This document shows, piece after piece, positions 53,626 to 62,285 of a stretch of 64,000 bases of DNA. Source of the DNA: Protopterus annectens (lineage: Eukaryota; Chordata; Ceratodontiformes; Protopteridae); assembly GCF_019279795.1 (NCBI RefSeq), contig NC_056743.1:869073864-869137863 (forward strand), read 5' to 3'. The translations under genes and the position numbers were made by a program. The notes under the pieces were generated by a model that worked only from the letters and a program-made list of their open reading frames with translations, had not been told where the DNA came from and searched no databases. Each line of letters starts with the position of its first letter. The first letter of the stretch is position 1.

Positions 53626-54145
53626 GCTAAATAAGAATTGCAAAGACAAAAAGAATGAAAGATACTTTCAAAGTAAGATCAATTTTACAATATACAGTTC
53701 TTAAATAGCAACAATTGTACAGAATATGTAGATACTTAAATCTCTAAAAATAATAGGATCAGAACTGAATAAGGTAGAGATGAAAAGAGTGGAGGAGAAA
53801 CAGAGTGAGAGAAGATGGTTAGTCAGGTGTACAGCAGGAACAAAGCCAGTGATTTTGGAAGTACAGTTTAATTTTCTGTTTGAAAAGTGGCAAGGATGTA
53901 GTCAGAGTTATGTCACTAGGTAAGAGATTCCAACTTCTACCTATTGTGTTAGTGAATAGAGAATCACCTGCTGTGTTTGCTTTTATAGATCTGGTCATGA
54001 GTTTACTAGAGGAGCGAAGTGAGTTAAGATTGTTGTAAGGGATTAAAAGTTGAGAGAGTATAGGGGTGTTGTCAGGTAGGTGTAATATTTTATGAGCAAT
54101 AGTGAGTTGAGGAATTATAAGGTAGTTTTGGAATTCAGGCTTGCA
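53626..54145 (-). mobile_element. L2-like LINE, ORF2 C-terminus and UTR
   Basis: The minus-strand ORF at 54,151-53,819 reads NTIGRSWNLLPSDI and SLPLFKQKIKLYF. This is the usual C-terminal signature of jockey/L2-type LINE proteins (W-N-x-L-P ... F-K). The 3' UTR continues to 53,626 and, after the PLE1 insertion, to 39,121. The 5' end is truncated at the AGACAT duplication. Confidence 0.75.
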
Positions 54146-54511
54146 AGACATGCTTGGCTAAAGGAGCAAACATTGCCAGACCATGTGAAAATTAAGCTTT
54201 TGGATGCACCACTAGAGAAACATAAGCTATCTGGTGCTACTGCACAAGAGGTTTTAAAGAAAATAGAGGAAAAGGCAAAATCAGTGCAAACAGTCAAAGA
54301 TTTCCTCCAGGTACAGCCTCCAAGATTCAGCAGGAATTGGCCTTCTAAGCATTGGTCCTTTCCAGACACAGACAAATTTCAAAGAGGCAAAAACAGACGT
54401 GGCAGAGGTAGAGGGCAAACTCAAGGCTCCTACAGAGGACGTCAGTGGCAGCCTCCAAACCAGAGAGGTGGGGCTGGACCTTCCACTGCTCCACAGGGAC
54501 AATCTCAATGA
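54146..54511 (+). pseudogene. DIRS-D gag, C-terminal part
   Basis: Resumes in frame from 39,120: RRH then AWLKEQTLPDHVKIKLLDAP. A VQTVKDFLQVQPPRFSRNWP block and a basic RGKNRRGRGRGQTQGSYRGR tail follow, ending at 54,511. Together with 37,657-39,120 it gives a Gag of about 610 residues, matching DIRS-E. Confidence 0.88.
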
Positions 54512-56415
54512 CTTGACTTTGACTCCGCCATCCAGGGCTCAATTAGAAGCACCTTTGGGTGGAAACTTATCTTTATTCTCACAAAATTGGCACAGTATTA
54601 CAAAGGACAAATGGATACTGGACATAATAGACAAAGGGTACAGATTCCATTTTCATACACTGACAACAACACATGGCAGGCCAAACCTGCCACCAAATCA
54701 AAGGGCAGAGGCACTCAAACAAATAACAAACCTACTTCAAATAAGAGCAATAGAAAAGGTTCCTGTTGCAGAACAAGGCCAAGGATTTTACTCAAGACTG
54801 TTCCTTGTTCCAAGAAAAGAAAACCAGTGGAGACCCATCCTGGACTTGTCCGCACTGAATACTTACCTTATTGTGCCGAAATTCAAAATGCTGACTTTAC
54901 AGCAACTCCTTCCCATGCTGGGAAAGGGGTCTTGGCTGGTAACTCTGGACTTCAAGGAGGCATACCTGCATGTCCCAATCAGACAAAGTTGCAGAAGATA
55001 CCTCAGATTTCTTGCAGGCTCAGAGCATTATCAATTCTCAGCATTGCCCTTTGGCTTATCTACTGCGCCCAGAGTGTTCACGAAATGCCTGGCATCAGTA
55101 ATTGCACATTGCAGACTTCAGGGGATACAAATATACCCTTACCTGGACGACTGCCTTATTACAAGCGGACAGCCAACAAGCCTTGTTAAAAAACGTGGAC
55201 TATGTCATTCACCTACTGCAGGCCTTGGGATACATAGTCAATATTCAGAAATCAAGTCTCGTACCATCCCAACAAATACCTTTCCTGGGTGCCATACTGG
55301 ACACAAACACCCAGATGGCGTTTCTGACAAAAGAAAAACAAAAACAACTACCAGAATACTTCAGAAAATTGGCAACACACACCCAGATGACTGCAAGGAA
55401 AATCCTGCAGGCCCTGGGTTTCATGGCAACTTGCATTCTTCTGATTCCACACACAAGGCTGCATATGAGGAAACTACAATGGTATCTAAAAAGTCTATGG
55501 TCTCAGCACAGCCACAGCCTGGAAGCATTGATCCCACTCATTCCATGCCTTCAAAAGGAATTTCTGTGGTGGGCTCAAGCAAGCCAGATAAACAAAGGTC
55601 TTCCTTTCAGCAAGCCTCATACAAGTCAAACCATAACAACAGATGCCTCAGACCATGGCTGGGGGGCGCACATGGAGGGCAGATGCATTCAGGGACAATG
55701 GACACAAAAAGAAAAGCACCTGCACATCAACCAAAAAGAAATGCTGGCAGTGATACATGCAATCAAGGCCTTCGAAAAGTTCATGCATCAGGGCCATCTA
55801 CTAATAAAGACAGACAGTACCACAGTTATGTGGTACATAAACAAGCAAGGAGGTACCCATTCCTACCCTCTTTGCAGACTGGCAATGAATCTCTGGGATA
55901 TTTCCCTACAATTGAAAATAGAGCTACAATCCCAGTTTGTACCAGGGAAGGACAATGTTCTGGCGGACAGCCTAAGCAGAAACATCATGGACCCACACGA
56001 ATGGATGTTGCATCCAATTTTCTTACAAATAACTCAAGCATGGGGAAGGCTGGACATGGATCTTTTTGCCTCCCACCTCAATCACCATCTGAAAAAGTTA
56101 TGTACAAGGACATACCATCGTCAAACATGGAAGGTGGACGCTCTCTCCTTCAGTTGGAAGTCTCTAACACTATATGCCTTCCCACCTCTTCCTTTGATGA
56201 TCAAGGTGTTACTAAAGATCAAAACAGAGCAACCGAAAGTCATACTGATAGCTCCAGACTGGGCAAGACAACACTGGTACCCACTGCTACGGAGCTTGAC
56301 ACACACCAATCCGTGGCTCCTTCCTCAATGGCCACTTCTTCTGACTCAGCACAATTACAGGTCACTACACCCCAGCTTGAAAACACTGAAGCTGACAGCT
56401 TGGAAGATCCCATGA
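54399..56415 (+). pseudogene. DIRS-D RT/RNase H, one frameshift
   Basis: Overlaps the gag tail in the +1 frame. RT: SRLFLVPRKENQWRPILDL (about 54,790), VTLDFKEAYLHVPI (motif A, about 54,940), LPFGLSTAPRVFTK (motif B, about 55,046) and YPYLDDCL (YLDD 55,140-55,151). The frame shifts at about 55,165. RNase H then runs in the 55,102-56,415 frame: TTDASDHGWGAH (about 55,639), QKEMLAV (about 55,735), KTDSTTVMWYINKQGG (about 55,807) and LADSLSR (about 55,960). There is a single indel otherwise, so this is one of the best-kept DIRS pol genes here. Confidence 0.9.
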
Positions 56416-57433
56416 CTATTACGCAGGATACACTTTCCAAAAGGGTAAAATATATCATCCTGGAGGCACGCAGACCTTCCACTAGAAAAACATACTCAGC
56501 AAAATGGAAGAGATTTCTTATCTGGAACAGCAAAAAGAGTCAAGACCCATCAGTGATGAGCATACCACAGATCCTAGAATATTTGGCTGAAATGCTCCAC
56601 AATGGCCTTTCATATTTTTCCATAAAAATACATGCTTCAGCAATATCTGCCAAATATAATGCTGATCCGCCTGTATTTTCTCACCCATTGCTAAGACAGT
56701 TTCTAAGAGGTATAAAGAACATCAACCCTCCAAGGAAACCACCAGTGCCTGCATGGGACCTCAACTCCATGCTGGAAAAATTAACTCTTCCTCCCTTTGA
56801 ACCAGCAGCATCTTCAGAGTTGCAATTTCTGTCTTGGAAGACAGCTTTCCTTTTGGCAGTAACCTCAGCAAGAAGAGTCTCTGAGCTACAGGCCCTTATG
56901 TCAATACAACCATTTTTCATTTTTCATCAGGACAGAGTTTCTTTGAGAACCAATCTGTCATTCATGCCAAAGGTGGTATCCAGGTTGTCCCTGAATCAAG
57001 CTATTCACCTGCCTACCTTCTTTCGAGACTTCTGCACACCTTGGACATACACAGACAGTTGCGCTACTACTTGGACAGAACTAAGACTTTCAGAAAATCT
57101 GACCAGCTTTTTGTAGCTTACGCTGCTGGATTGCAGGGAAAAGCAATTTCCAAACAGACAATTTCTAAATGGATTGGAAATTGCATTCAATTCTGCTACT
57201 CTTTTCATGGAAAAACTGTGCCAGCTGACATCAGGCCACATTCCACCAGAGCTACAGCCACCTCCATAGCCTTTTTAAGAGGGGTGGCAACAAAGGACAT
57301 TTTAGAAGCTGCTACATGGAGCTCCATGCATACATTTTCCAAACATTACAACCTGCCTTTGTATTCCAGATCCAGAGCAGGGTTTGCTTCTGCAGTCCTG
57401 CAAGGCATTTTAGCTACACCATCCTTGTCTTAG
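55160..57433 (+). pseudogene. DIRS-D tyrosine recombinase with overlapping N-terminus
   Basis: The -1 frame relative to RNase H is open without a stop through to 57,116, covering the whole RNase H region, and then enters YR. YR: RVKYIILEARRPSTRKTYSA (about 56,440), ILEYLAEMLHNGLS, and TSARRVSELQAL with the catalytic Arg (about 56,863). After a frameshift at about 57,030: HRQLRYYLDRTK, RPHSTRATATS (His-x-x-Arg at 57,238-57,249), ATWSSMHTFSKHY with the nucleophile Tyr (about 57,345) and a stop at 57,433. It is the best-preserved YR catalytic set in the window. Confidence 0.9.
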
Positions 57434-57466
57434 TGCCTTCCACCCCCAGGTTGGCTATGGTATTCA

Positions 57467-57566
57467 ACCCATATGTTAGGACTGCAGTTGCATCCTTGAA
57501 GGACATAGTACAGTTTTGTACCTACCATAGATGTAGATGTCCGATAGGTATGCAACTGCAGTCAGG
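57467..57566. repeat. DIRS-D internal complementary region
   Basis: Inverse of the left terminus (to GGACAT at about 57,506), then inverse of the right terminus (from GTACAG to CAACTGCAGTC). It has the same joint base as in E. Confidence 0.92.
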
Positions 57567-57736
57567 TTTTCCCTCCCACCTACCCCTCTGTGGTATTCTT
57601 TTGGGTTACTACCCCTCATTTTAGCTACCTGGGGTAATCTTTTATGGTGTATTTGTTTTTATGATTGTTGTACTTGTCTGGAATTTTTTCTCTATTTTCA
57701 AAATTTAGCCTTCCTTAGAGGGCACCTGGCATCTGG

Positions 57737-57948
57737 GGCAAGAAACACTGAAGAAGATGGCGTCGGCTGACGCTTTTATACCCCAGGCACTCTGACGTCG
57801 GCGAGGGGGCGACATCAGCCGACGCCGGATCCAGACTTTGGAATCTGGCCGACCGAAGGGCTGCCTGAGGCAGGACAACCCCATATGTTAGGACTGCAGT
57901 TGCATACCTATCGGACATCTACATTTATGGTAGGTACAAAACTGTACT
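57737..57948 (+). repeat. DIRS-D right ITR
   Basis: Inverted partner of 37,356-37,537 plus an outer extension of about 31 bp. On the minus strand it holds TATAAAAG (about 57,773-57,780) and a GACGTCAG-type site (about 57,793), mirroring the left ITR. Confidence 0.92.
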
Positions 57949-58076
57949 TTCTTCGTGTTTCACTGTTGCAGTCATTACATTTGGGTAATCCGCTGGCAGG
58001 TTGCCCTCAGTTGGCCTGAATAACAAAGTCTTGGGTCCTGCGTTGGTTGCTGTCTCATCTTCCATGACGTCAGGTC
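57949..58076 (+). repeat. Solo DIRS ITR, unit 2
   Basis: Second copy of 34,012-34,142, separated from its PLE2 left flank by DIRS-D. It contains TGACGTCAG (about 58,064) and TATAAAA (about 58,083), kept better than in unit 1. Confidence 0.8.
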
Positions 58077-59712
58077 GTCAGGGGTATAAAACATGCCTCC
58101 ATTTAGACCCATTGTCTCAGGTAGAGGTTTTAAGACATATCACACTGGAGTTTGTATTGATGGTTGAAACCTGTTTTTCAGGCTGTCAAGTCATTTAATT
58201 ATTGATTCATGAGATTTTTTTGGGAAGACTTTGTAATAATATTTAGAGAGAAGATTTAATTTTTGTTACTATAGATGTGGTTGATCGTTATACTTGTATA
58301 CCAAGAGACAAGGGTATGGAACATTTTTATGATAGTCTGGTTAGATGTTCCGGATTTTCACAAGACAAGATTAGTTTGATTTCAGAACTAATGTCATTAG
58401 TGTTAGATTTTAATTACATCTTTTTTGAGGAGGAGTTTTACAAGTAAAAAAAGGGGGTGGCTATGGGTGTGTCATGCGCCCCTATTTATGCAAATTTGGT
58501 ACTGTATGATTGGGAATGCAACCATGTTTTTAATTCTAATTATTATCAGTATGTGAGTTTGTATGTTCGATATCAAGATGATATATTTATTCTTTGGAAG
58601 GGACCAGAATGTGAAATAGATAGGTTTGCACATTATGTAGATGGTTCTTCTCAGTTTTTGAGGATTACTTGTCATTATGACAAAAGAGGCATCAGTTTTT
58701 TAAATACTTTTGTTAGTCATACAAACAATGGCTTTAAATCCTCCGTTTTCAGGAAAGTTACTTTTAGCAACTCTTGTTTAGATTTTTCTAGTCACCACCC
58801 ATTGAGTCAGAAAAAATGTATAGTTAAGGCACAGTGTATTAGAGTGGCCCATATGACATCACCTCGAGAGGATGTATCGAGAGAATTAGATCTAGTAGTC
58901 ATCTTGCTTTTAGCTAGAGGATATCTCCTGTATCTAGTATATGACATAAGAACGTATGTAGAGTCTGAGTGAGGTAATAAGTACAAACCCCTTTTGGGAA
59001 TAAGTTTAGGTACAACAAGGGCAAATAGTGAGATTGATAAATATGAAAGGGTATTTGTGCTTAAGTTTAATGCAAATGTAAAAGATGTCAAGGACATCGT
59101 TTATAAGAATTGGAGTTTATTCAAAAGTGCTCCGGAAATTTCCAAAGTTGTAGGGACTAAGCCATTATTCACTTATAAAACTGCCTTGAGCCTTAAAGCA
59201 GAATTTGAGATTACAACTTGTAATATACAGTCGAGGGGTAAATGCAGGTACGGCATGTCAAAATGTGGATCTTGCAGTGTTCCTACATTTTTGAAGGGGA
59301 TGGGTTGACATTGGAATATGAAATTAGAACAGACATAAGGTTTATAAGAGGGAATTGTCAGTCTAAGTCAGTGATTTATCTTGCTAATTGTAAGGGCTGT
59401 GCTGCATATTATATAGGCAAAACGGAGTGGTCACTTAGAAAAAGAATTTACGAACATGAGTATCAAATAATTAAGCAAAATAATAATAATGTTTTATATA
59501 AACATTGTGTGGTTTGTCCAAGTTTTAGAAATTATAAATTTGGCATTTTAGAACAAGTTTTACGTAATCAAAGAGGAGGTTCTTTAAACTTAAAATTAGA
59601 GGAAAAGGAAATGAAATGGCAACTTAGGTTCCACACCTTTAAATTTCCAGGGCTAAATGAATATATTTCCTTGCAGCCAGTTTTAAACATTAGAACCTTA
59701 TCTAGAAGTTAA
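58077..59712 (+). pseudogene. PLE2 RT and GIY-YIG endonuclease
   Basis: Plus-strand PLE body. RT: PPFRPIVSGRG (about 58,098), VTIDVVDRYTCIPRDKGM (motif A, about 58,264-58,320), GVAMGVSCAPIYANL (motif B, about 58,454-58,500), VRYQDDIFILWKG (motif C, about 58,566-58,605) and GISFLN. A linker contains KPLLGISLG, NWSLFK and CRYGMSKCGSC. The GIY-YIG part runs in the 59,242-59,712 frame: VIYLANCKGCAAYYIGKTEW, LRKRIYEHEY, RGGSLNLKLEEKEMKWQL and PGLNEYIS. Stops or shifts occur at about 58,167, 58,446, 58,970 and 59,306. Confidence 0.85.
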
Positions 59713-60169
59713 TAAAGTGACTAGTATGATTTTTGTGTACATGTCTGAGTTTTAATTCTGTTGGTTAGTGTTTTTATAGTTATTTATGTGTTCATGAATT
59801 TGCTTTGTTGACAGTATGCTTAAGTGGATTTTGTATTATTGTGACGTACTTTTAAGAAATTATAAGTTTATCACATGGTTTGTGTTGAATCTATATAAGA
59901 TGAAATTATTTAAAATGATTAGATTCTTATAAAGTCTCAGTTAGAGACAAAAGTGTTTAATCTGAGAATTGGTTAGTTTTGTATGTGTTCTCAATAAAGG
60001 AGAAGTCAGTTTTTATGACTGTTTTTTTATGTTATAAGAGAATTATGTCTGGCACCTATCATGATATCCCTAGCATGTTGCAGTGTACAATTTTTTAATG
60101 ACCTATTCATCTTACCTACATAAAATGAACAACAGTGTCCTATGTATGTAGATATTTAGGTAGGTCGTA
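59713..60169. other. PLE2 3' UTR and inverted GIY-YIG scrap
   Basis: An AT-rich 3' UTR with AATAAA at about 59,992, then a minus-strand scrap (about 60,160-60,040) that reads CCSFYVGKMNRSLK, the GIY-YIG core of a PLE. It is a rearranged junction. Confidence 0.5.
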
Positions 60170-60560
60170 TGTAGGCACAGCATATCATTACTCATAATAC
60201 TCATGCATTTTCTTTTATGGTTTTGCAAATTATACCTGTCACAATAAGAGGTGGAGATGTAATAAATAAAACTGAGACTGTAGAGTCCAACTAGATAGCT
60301 GAATTCATGGCAGACAAACCACCTTGTCTTAATTGTGTGCTTCCTATGAAACCTATCTTGAAGGGGAGGAGACCTTATTGTTGATTAGTGAATTTTTACT
60401 ATTTATTTGTTGGTTGTAGAGATTTTGTATGAACCTGATGAAGGGGATTACCCAAAACGCTTGTTCTGTTTTTGTTTTACTTCATTAAACAATTTTATAT
60501 GGCCTTCAGAGTGGTGGTGCACATGATTCTTTTCTTTATTGTTTTTGTGTTTTATCACAG
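60170..60560 (+). mobile_element. PLE2-family 3' end
   Basis: Plus-strand counterpart of the inverted segments at 32,938-33,404 and 36,275-36,752: FSFMVLQIIPVTIRGGDVIN, then KPILKGRRPYC and stop. A CTGATGA with altered GAAA (AAAA) follows near 60,437, then the end region ATGGCCTTCAGAGTGGTGG. An in-frame stop (N-stop-IAEF) is present. Confidence 0.7.
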
Positions 60561-60714
60561 TGGACCTTTAATCCTTCTTGGCCTCTTTTTTATTACTCAT
60601 TTAAACTGTATTAACAAGTTAAAATTAACAATCTTGCTTCACATATATTGCCATATATCATATAACCTAAGAAACATTACATAAATTATTCAATTCCTGC
60701 CCCTTGTTTTTTAA
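60561..60714. other. Unrecognised AT-rich stretch
   Basis: Nothing recognised. It is not the continuation of DIRS-F. Confidence 0.4.
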
Positions 60715-61600
60715 ACAAGAAACATCTTTATTAAACCATCACTTATGACATAAGCAATCATACATTTATATAAATGAAAACAAACCACACCGACACAATC
60801 CTAGTTGCAAACATTTTACATCACAACAGTTATACATTTAATGTTTTCCCTCTTAACAGTGGTTTAGCACTTCTATATTCATTTAAACCTAGAAAGACAT
60901 TCAATTTCAACCTCAGTTGCCATTTTAGTTCCTTATTAAGGACAGTGGTCTTACAATCACCCCCCCCCCCAGGTTCCTTTTAATGACTTCTAAAATACCA
61001 AACTTAAAATTCTCAAAATTAACACAGGTGACAGAATGTTTGTATAAAGCACTAGTTTCTTTTTTCATTTTAATGTTGTGGAAGTGTTCATACATTCTAA
61101 CTTTCAATATCCTTTATGTCTTGCCTATGTAGATAGAATGCTGAACAGCCTCTACACATAGCTAAATACAGCAACATTTATTGTTGCAATTCCTATCACA
61201 AAACTGCACCTTACTTTCCAAACCATTCTATAGAGTAGTACATTTGACTTTACTAATAAAGGGACACTGCTTACACATATCACAGGGTGTAGTTCCCTTT
61301 CCCATTATAATTTGACTTTGAAAGTTATTTTGAAATAAACTGTTAAAATTTTTCCAGCTGTAAAGGAAAATGTTTTTTTGTCCCACCAACTCCAATACTT
61401 CCTTATTAACCTTAAAAATACTCCAATTTGCCCTAACAATTTCAATAATTGGTCCTGTGTAGTGGTTAAATTCCATAACACATGTTTTTTTCATATCTTT
61501 CTTCCTTTCTTTTTATAGTAACTTGCTCTAACCCTATACCTAGTAAAGGGACATATTTGATACCTCAGCCCTTAACCACCTCTTCAATAATTTCAGCAAC
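60715..61600 (-). pseudogene. PLE3 fragment: RT end, linker and GIY-YIG
   Basis: A minus-strand, third PLE lineage. In sense: EVAEIIEEVV, a stop, then GIKYVPLLGIGLE (about 61,600-61,520), MEFNHYTGPIIEIVRANWSI (61,494 on), CDMCKQCPF, then HSIYIGKT (about 61,140) and RMYEHFHNIK with SALYKH (61,107-61,030), ending at LEVIKRNLGGG, where a C-run (+ 60,960-60,971) interrupts. The tail near 60,720 resembles the PLE2 end (AATAAAGATGTTTCTTG). Multiple stops are present. Confidence 0.75.
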
Positions 61601-61689
61601 TTCTTTTTCGGGGTTGTTGTTGTGTCTTTCGGCTTTTCCCGGTTAGGGGTCACCACAGCGGAACTCCGGTCTGCTAATGATTGGCAGTA
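61601..61689. other. Short unassigned segment between PLE3 and PLE4
   Basis: Contains TCTTTCGGCTTTTCCCGGTT followed by AGGGGTCACCACAGCGGAAC, GC-richer than its flanks. From memory similar text recurs in other animal repeats, but I cannot assign it. Confidence 0.3.
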
Positions 61690-62285
61690 GATTTTTACGT
61701 AAAGTATGTGTTAGGCACCTAAACGGAACTCAAAAACCAAGAAAACAGTGCCTTCGACCAAAAAATAACTCCTCCAAGCAAATAATTACCACTGATTTTA
61801 TTGACAGAAAACACGACATTAACGCTCCTTCCACACAATTGCGTTTTCGTCCAAACAGGACTTCATCAGATAAAGTTATTGTGCAAAAAGTCAATTATAT
61901 ACTTTTTACGGATTAATTAATTAAAACTAGTCCAATGAAACCACTCAATTCCATTTGAATTCATCAAATCAAATTTCATATGGTAGTTCATGAATATTAA
62001 TTAGCTTGACATATAAAAAAGTGCATTAGTGCTTGCATCTCTTTGCCTACCTAAGAATCCTTTTAAAACATTAAACAATGAATATATAAATACATATATA
62101 TGATCTTTTCACTAATTAAATAGATTAAAATACATTAAAAAACACATTAGTTCCAAAACTTCTTGATTAAGTGAAAATTAAAACCATTTCTTTCAGGGAA
62201 GAATACTGAAAATCCATTCATGTTGACAGTGTTTGTGTTGCATTAGTGTCTATCTCCTTCTAGTGTCTACTTGTTGTTATTACAA
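61690..62285 (-). other. PLE4 3' UTR and terminal region
   Basis: AT-rich minus-strand 3' region of PLE4 with the hammerhead motif at 61,814-61,874 and an AATAAA (sense, about 61,800) just beyond it. No coding capacity. Confidence 0.6.
61814..61874 (-). ncRNA. Hammerhead ribozyme motif of PLE4
   Basis: On the minus strand: CTGATGA, stem II GTCC/GGAC with loop TGTTT, GAAA, and stem III AACGC/GCGTT closing a 15-nt loop. The cleavage triplet GTTA-type (U16.1, A17) then follows. Stem I is short (AT/AT plus a wobble). All core bases of the hammerhead consensus are present, in the place where PLEs carry such ribozymes. Confidence 0.75.

Larger units (their letters stand above)
37356..57948 (+). 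mobile_element. DIRS-D retrotransposon, split by a LINE/PLE1/DIRS-E nest
   Basis: Complete DIRS element, about 5.56 kb without the 15-kb insertion at 39,121-54,151. It begins ATGTCCTTC and ends CTGTACT. Removing it joins CCCCGATG to TTCTTCGTG, exactly the uninterrupted sequence at 34,003-34,020, so it inserted with no target duplication. Contents: left ITR, gag, RT/RNase H, YR, ICR and right ITR. It belongs to the same family as DIRS-E and has longer open frames than A-C, including one 905-codon frame (54,399-57,116). It therefore looks relatively young, though frameshifted. Confidence 0.92.
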
